Position numbers and translations under genes: made by a program. A stretch of 64,000 nucleotides of DNA from Amoebidium appalachense (Eukaryota; Ichthyosporea). Shown here piece after piece: positions 60,176 to 64,000 of this stretch. Position 1 is the first letter of the stretch; every line of letters starts with the position of its first letter. Where the stretch lies: positions 10,106,001 to 10,170,000 of the forward strand of contig CAVNZM010000002.1 of the NCBI GenBank assembly GCA_963693365.1. The letters are read 5' to 3'. Below the pieces are notes generated by a model, which was not told the DNA's origin, ran no database searches, and saw nothing but the letters and a program-made list of their open reading frames with translations.

Positions 60176-61790
60176 GCAAGGAGTAAGCCAGGTTGGGTTC
60201 GAGGGTAATTACATTAGCACAGGAGAGGGTCCGCAATAAGTGACAAAACGAGAAGAGAATGCCCAACCTTCCACTGGGAAATAGTGTTGCATAAAAACAC
60301 AAACACGACGTAAGCGGTTGAAACACCGACGGATCGCGAAAGTTCAGACTGCAGAGTACGGGAAGGGAAGAAGTGGCGGAGAAGGAATGGGCGGGTGGAA
60401 AACGTGGCGCAGCGAGGATGGGTGGGTGTCTGCGCGGGGGAGGGGGGGGGGGGGGAGGATTGAGGGGGGAAAGGTTCATATAAACGAAAGTGAGCCTCGA
60501 TCAAGCCGTGTGGCACACGGACCACTGTGTGTAGCTGCAAGCTCAGATTGCAAATGAATCAGCACTAGCCAGGGCCTCAACCGACAGAATCAACAGAAAA
60601 AAGCGCTGGCAAGTATGGAAAAGGGGACTTAGATGAATCACGAAGTAACAGAATTCAAGACGCCAACCGTGGCACCGTGACTTGGATAAAATAGAAGATA
60701 AAATAGAAAGAACATAATGTGAGCCCCAAGCTGCGAGGCCCCTGAAAAACCAACAAACGGTTGCCTCAGCACCTATGGTAAGGAAAAACAAAACGGAGAG
60801 CTAGCAGAAGAGCGAATAAAAAGAACCCACCTTGGAGAGCGAGTGAGGGGGGGAGAACGGGACAAAAACCATGCTTTGAGAAGCCAGCCACCAACTGACA
60901 ACAGAATACTATCCTTTTTGTCACTTCCTAATGTCATATTGGAGTTGTTAGTGATATAGCATGGTGAATCGACGGTGTTGTAATTCTGCGCGTGCCTACC
61001 TTTTATCACCGTTTTGGTTTAGCTCACTTGCAAGCACAGGGCCACCTGCCAGGCTGCTTTGTTATCCCTGTCCGGCGTGTGGTAGCAAAGCCTCTGACCC
61101 AGCTAAAGAAGCAGAGTAGGGAAACTCAAGCGCAACATAGAATCTAATCATTGATGTCTGACCATAAAGGAAGTCACTCGTATTATCGCCTGTGACTTGT
61201 CTTGGTAAACAGATAAAAGAAAAACGAAAACGTTTTGGAAGTCCCTGCCAACTGAGCCGAGTTGAAGGAAAACAAAAAAAAAACTGCAAAACACTTGTGA
61301 TTGGTTGCCGCCAGTTTTAATCCTTGTTTAGCTATCATAAATAGGGCCAAAGCGGATTTCGGGTGGAATAATACAACGTAATGAAAAGAAGTAAGAGAAA
61401 TTGCATTATATTATTTACTAGATATTGTTTTTGCACATGAAGATGTTTTCTGATATATCTTTGCTAACGTTGTTTTCTTGCGATTCGGCGATTCCTGTTG
61501 GCCGTCTCTGCTTCGCTCTAAGAAGTGTTTACTGATTCGCCCAAAAATTCTCTAAGAATGTGAGCTTAGAAACCAAAACCGGTGATCCAAAGGTAGGTTG
61601 TCAGAGCCACTATTGGCGTTACGTACACATTCCTTTTTTAATGCGCAATATGACTCTGAGATCATGACCATTAGAGACCTGTAAAAACAACTACGCAGCA
61701 TCGCTTTTAGCTAACAGATTCAAAAACAATAATAATTGAGAGCTTATTTGAAACGCTGTGTAGCCATATAATAGACTCAAATTTGTGTTT
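60176..61790. other. Intergenic, upstream of PDI gene
   Basis: Mostly non-repetitive DNA apart from a G-rich stretch at 60438-60458. No coding segment was found. A good acceptor-like sequence (gttttcgtttcag, ending 61799) suggests a 5' untranslated exon of the PDI gene may lie somewhere in this interval. Confidence 0.45.
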
Positions 61791-61852
61791 TCGTTTCAGA
61801 TTGCAGCTCACTCGTACACAACATCCAAAATTCCTGAGCCTTTAAACCCGTT

Positions 61853-61914
61853 TCATTGGTTATTAATCACACATAACAGTAGTCATCTTTGTTTAGCCAA
61901 TCGCTGCGATTGGC
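61853..61914 (+). promoter_or_regulatory. CCAAT-box cluster upstream of PDI
   Basis: The palindrome gccaatcgctgcgattggc (61896-61914; 8-bp arms, 3-nt loop) carries a CCAAT box on each strand. A third, ATTGG, occurs at about 61855. They lie about 100-160 bp before the PDI start codon. CCAAT boxes bound by NF-Y are established parts of ER-chaperone promoters. The second half of the classical ER stress element (CCACG at a 9-bp spacing) is not present. Confidence 0.5.
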
Positions 61915-62011
61915 AAACATGCATTCAAATGCCCCGCAACACGCACACGAGCTCAGTATTTCTCCAAGCTCCCTCCTGTTTACGACCAGTGTGGACTTGG
62001 GGACCTCAAAG

Positions 62012-63906
<1,895 letters not shown>

Positions 63907-63918
63907 GTATATAGAGCA

Positions 63919-63962
<44 letters not shown>

Positions 63963-64000
63963 CCGCGTGCACCCCCAACACACACACACACACACACAAA
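63907..64000 (+). repeat. Start of PDI intron 4: poly-C and (CA)n
   Basis: Poly-C of about 41 bases (63921-63961) then (CA)n to the window end, again C and CA on the sense strand of an intron. Confidence 0.95.

Overview
This is nuclear DNA of a eukaryote: spliced genes with GT-AG introns, secreted and membrane proteins with signal peptides, and intergenic DNA saturated with simple repeats. A modular secreted protein (PA14, Calx-beta-like module, von Willebrand D and EGF domains) points to an animal or a unicellular relative of animals (a holozoan such as an ichthyosporean). That placement is inference from domain content; no rRNA or other phylogenetic marker is in the window.

I can support five protein-coding genes. 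Gene A (minus, 2809-5644) is a polytopic membrane protein, possibly 7TM, with four or five exons. Gene B (minus, 22288-27372) is a three-exon type I membrane glycoprotein. Gene C (plus, 30089-37507) is a seven-exon secreted PA14/VWD/EGF protein. Gene D (plus, 41701-44811) is a single-exon type I membrane glycoprotein homologous to gene B. Gene E (plus, 62012 to beyond the window) is protein disulfide isomerase, four exons visible. Genes B, C and D form a roughly 22 kb cluster of surface or matrix proteins: B and C are divergent, and B and D are paralogues in opposite orientation on either side of C. B has two introns and D has none.

The rest is low-complexity and repeat DNA. There are tens of poly-C/poly-G runs (20-50 bp), (CA)n/(GT)n arrays, and kilobase blocks of (CT)n/(GA)n at 8.4-9.1, 12.3-13.6, 23.8-25.6, 38.4-39.5 and 48.0-48.6 kb. 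There are also A/T homopolymers, often fused to C or G runs. These repeats are absent from the coding exons. Within introns the C, CT and CA strands lie mostly on the sense strand.

Interspersed repeats visible by self-comparison include a short SINE-like family with four copies, two with clear target-site duplications and a conserved 3' stem-loop. There is also a dispersed repeat of about 300 bp (two copies), a roughly 105-bp satellite at 52.9-53.5 kb invaded by one SINE copy, and several tandem duplications. A perfect 75-bp inverted repeat lies at 19306-19499, next to a 22-bp one. I see no rRNA, convincing tRNA, CRISPR array or intact autonomous transposon.
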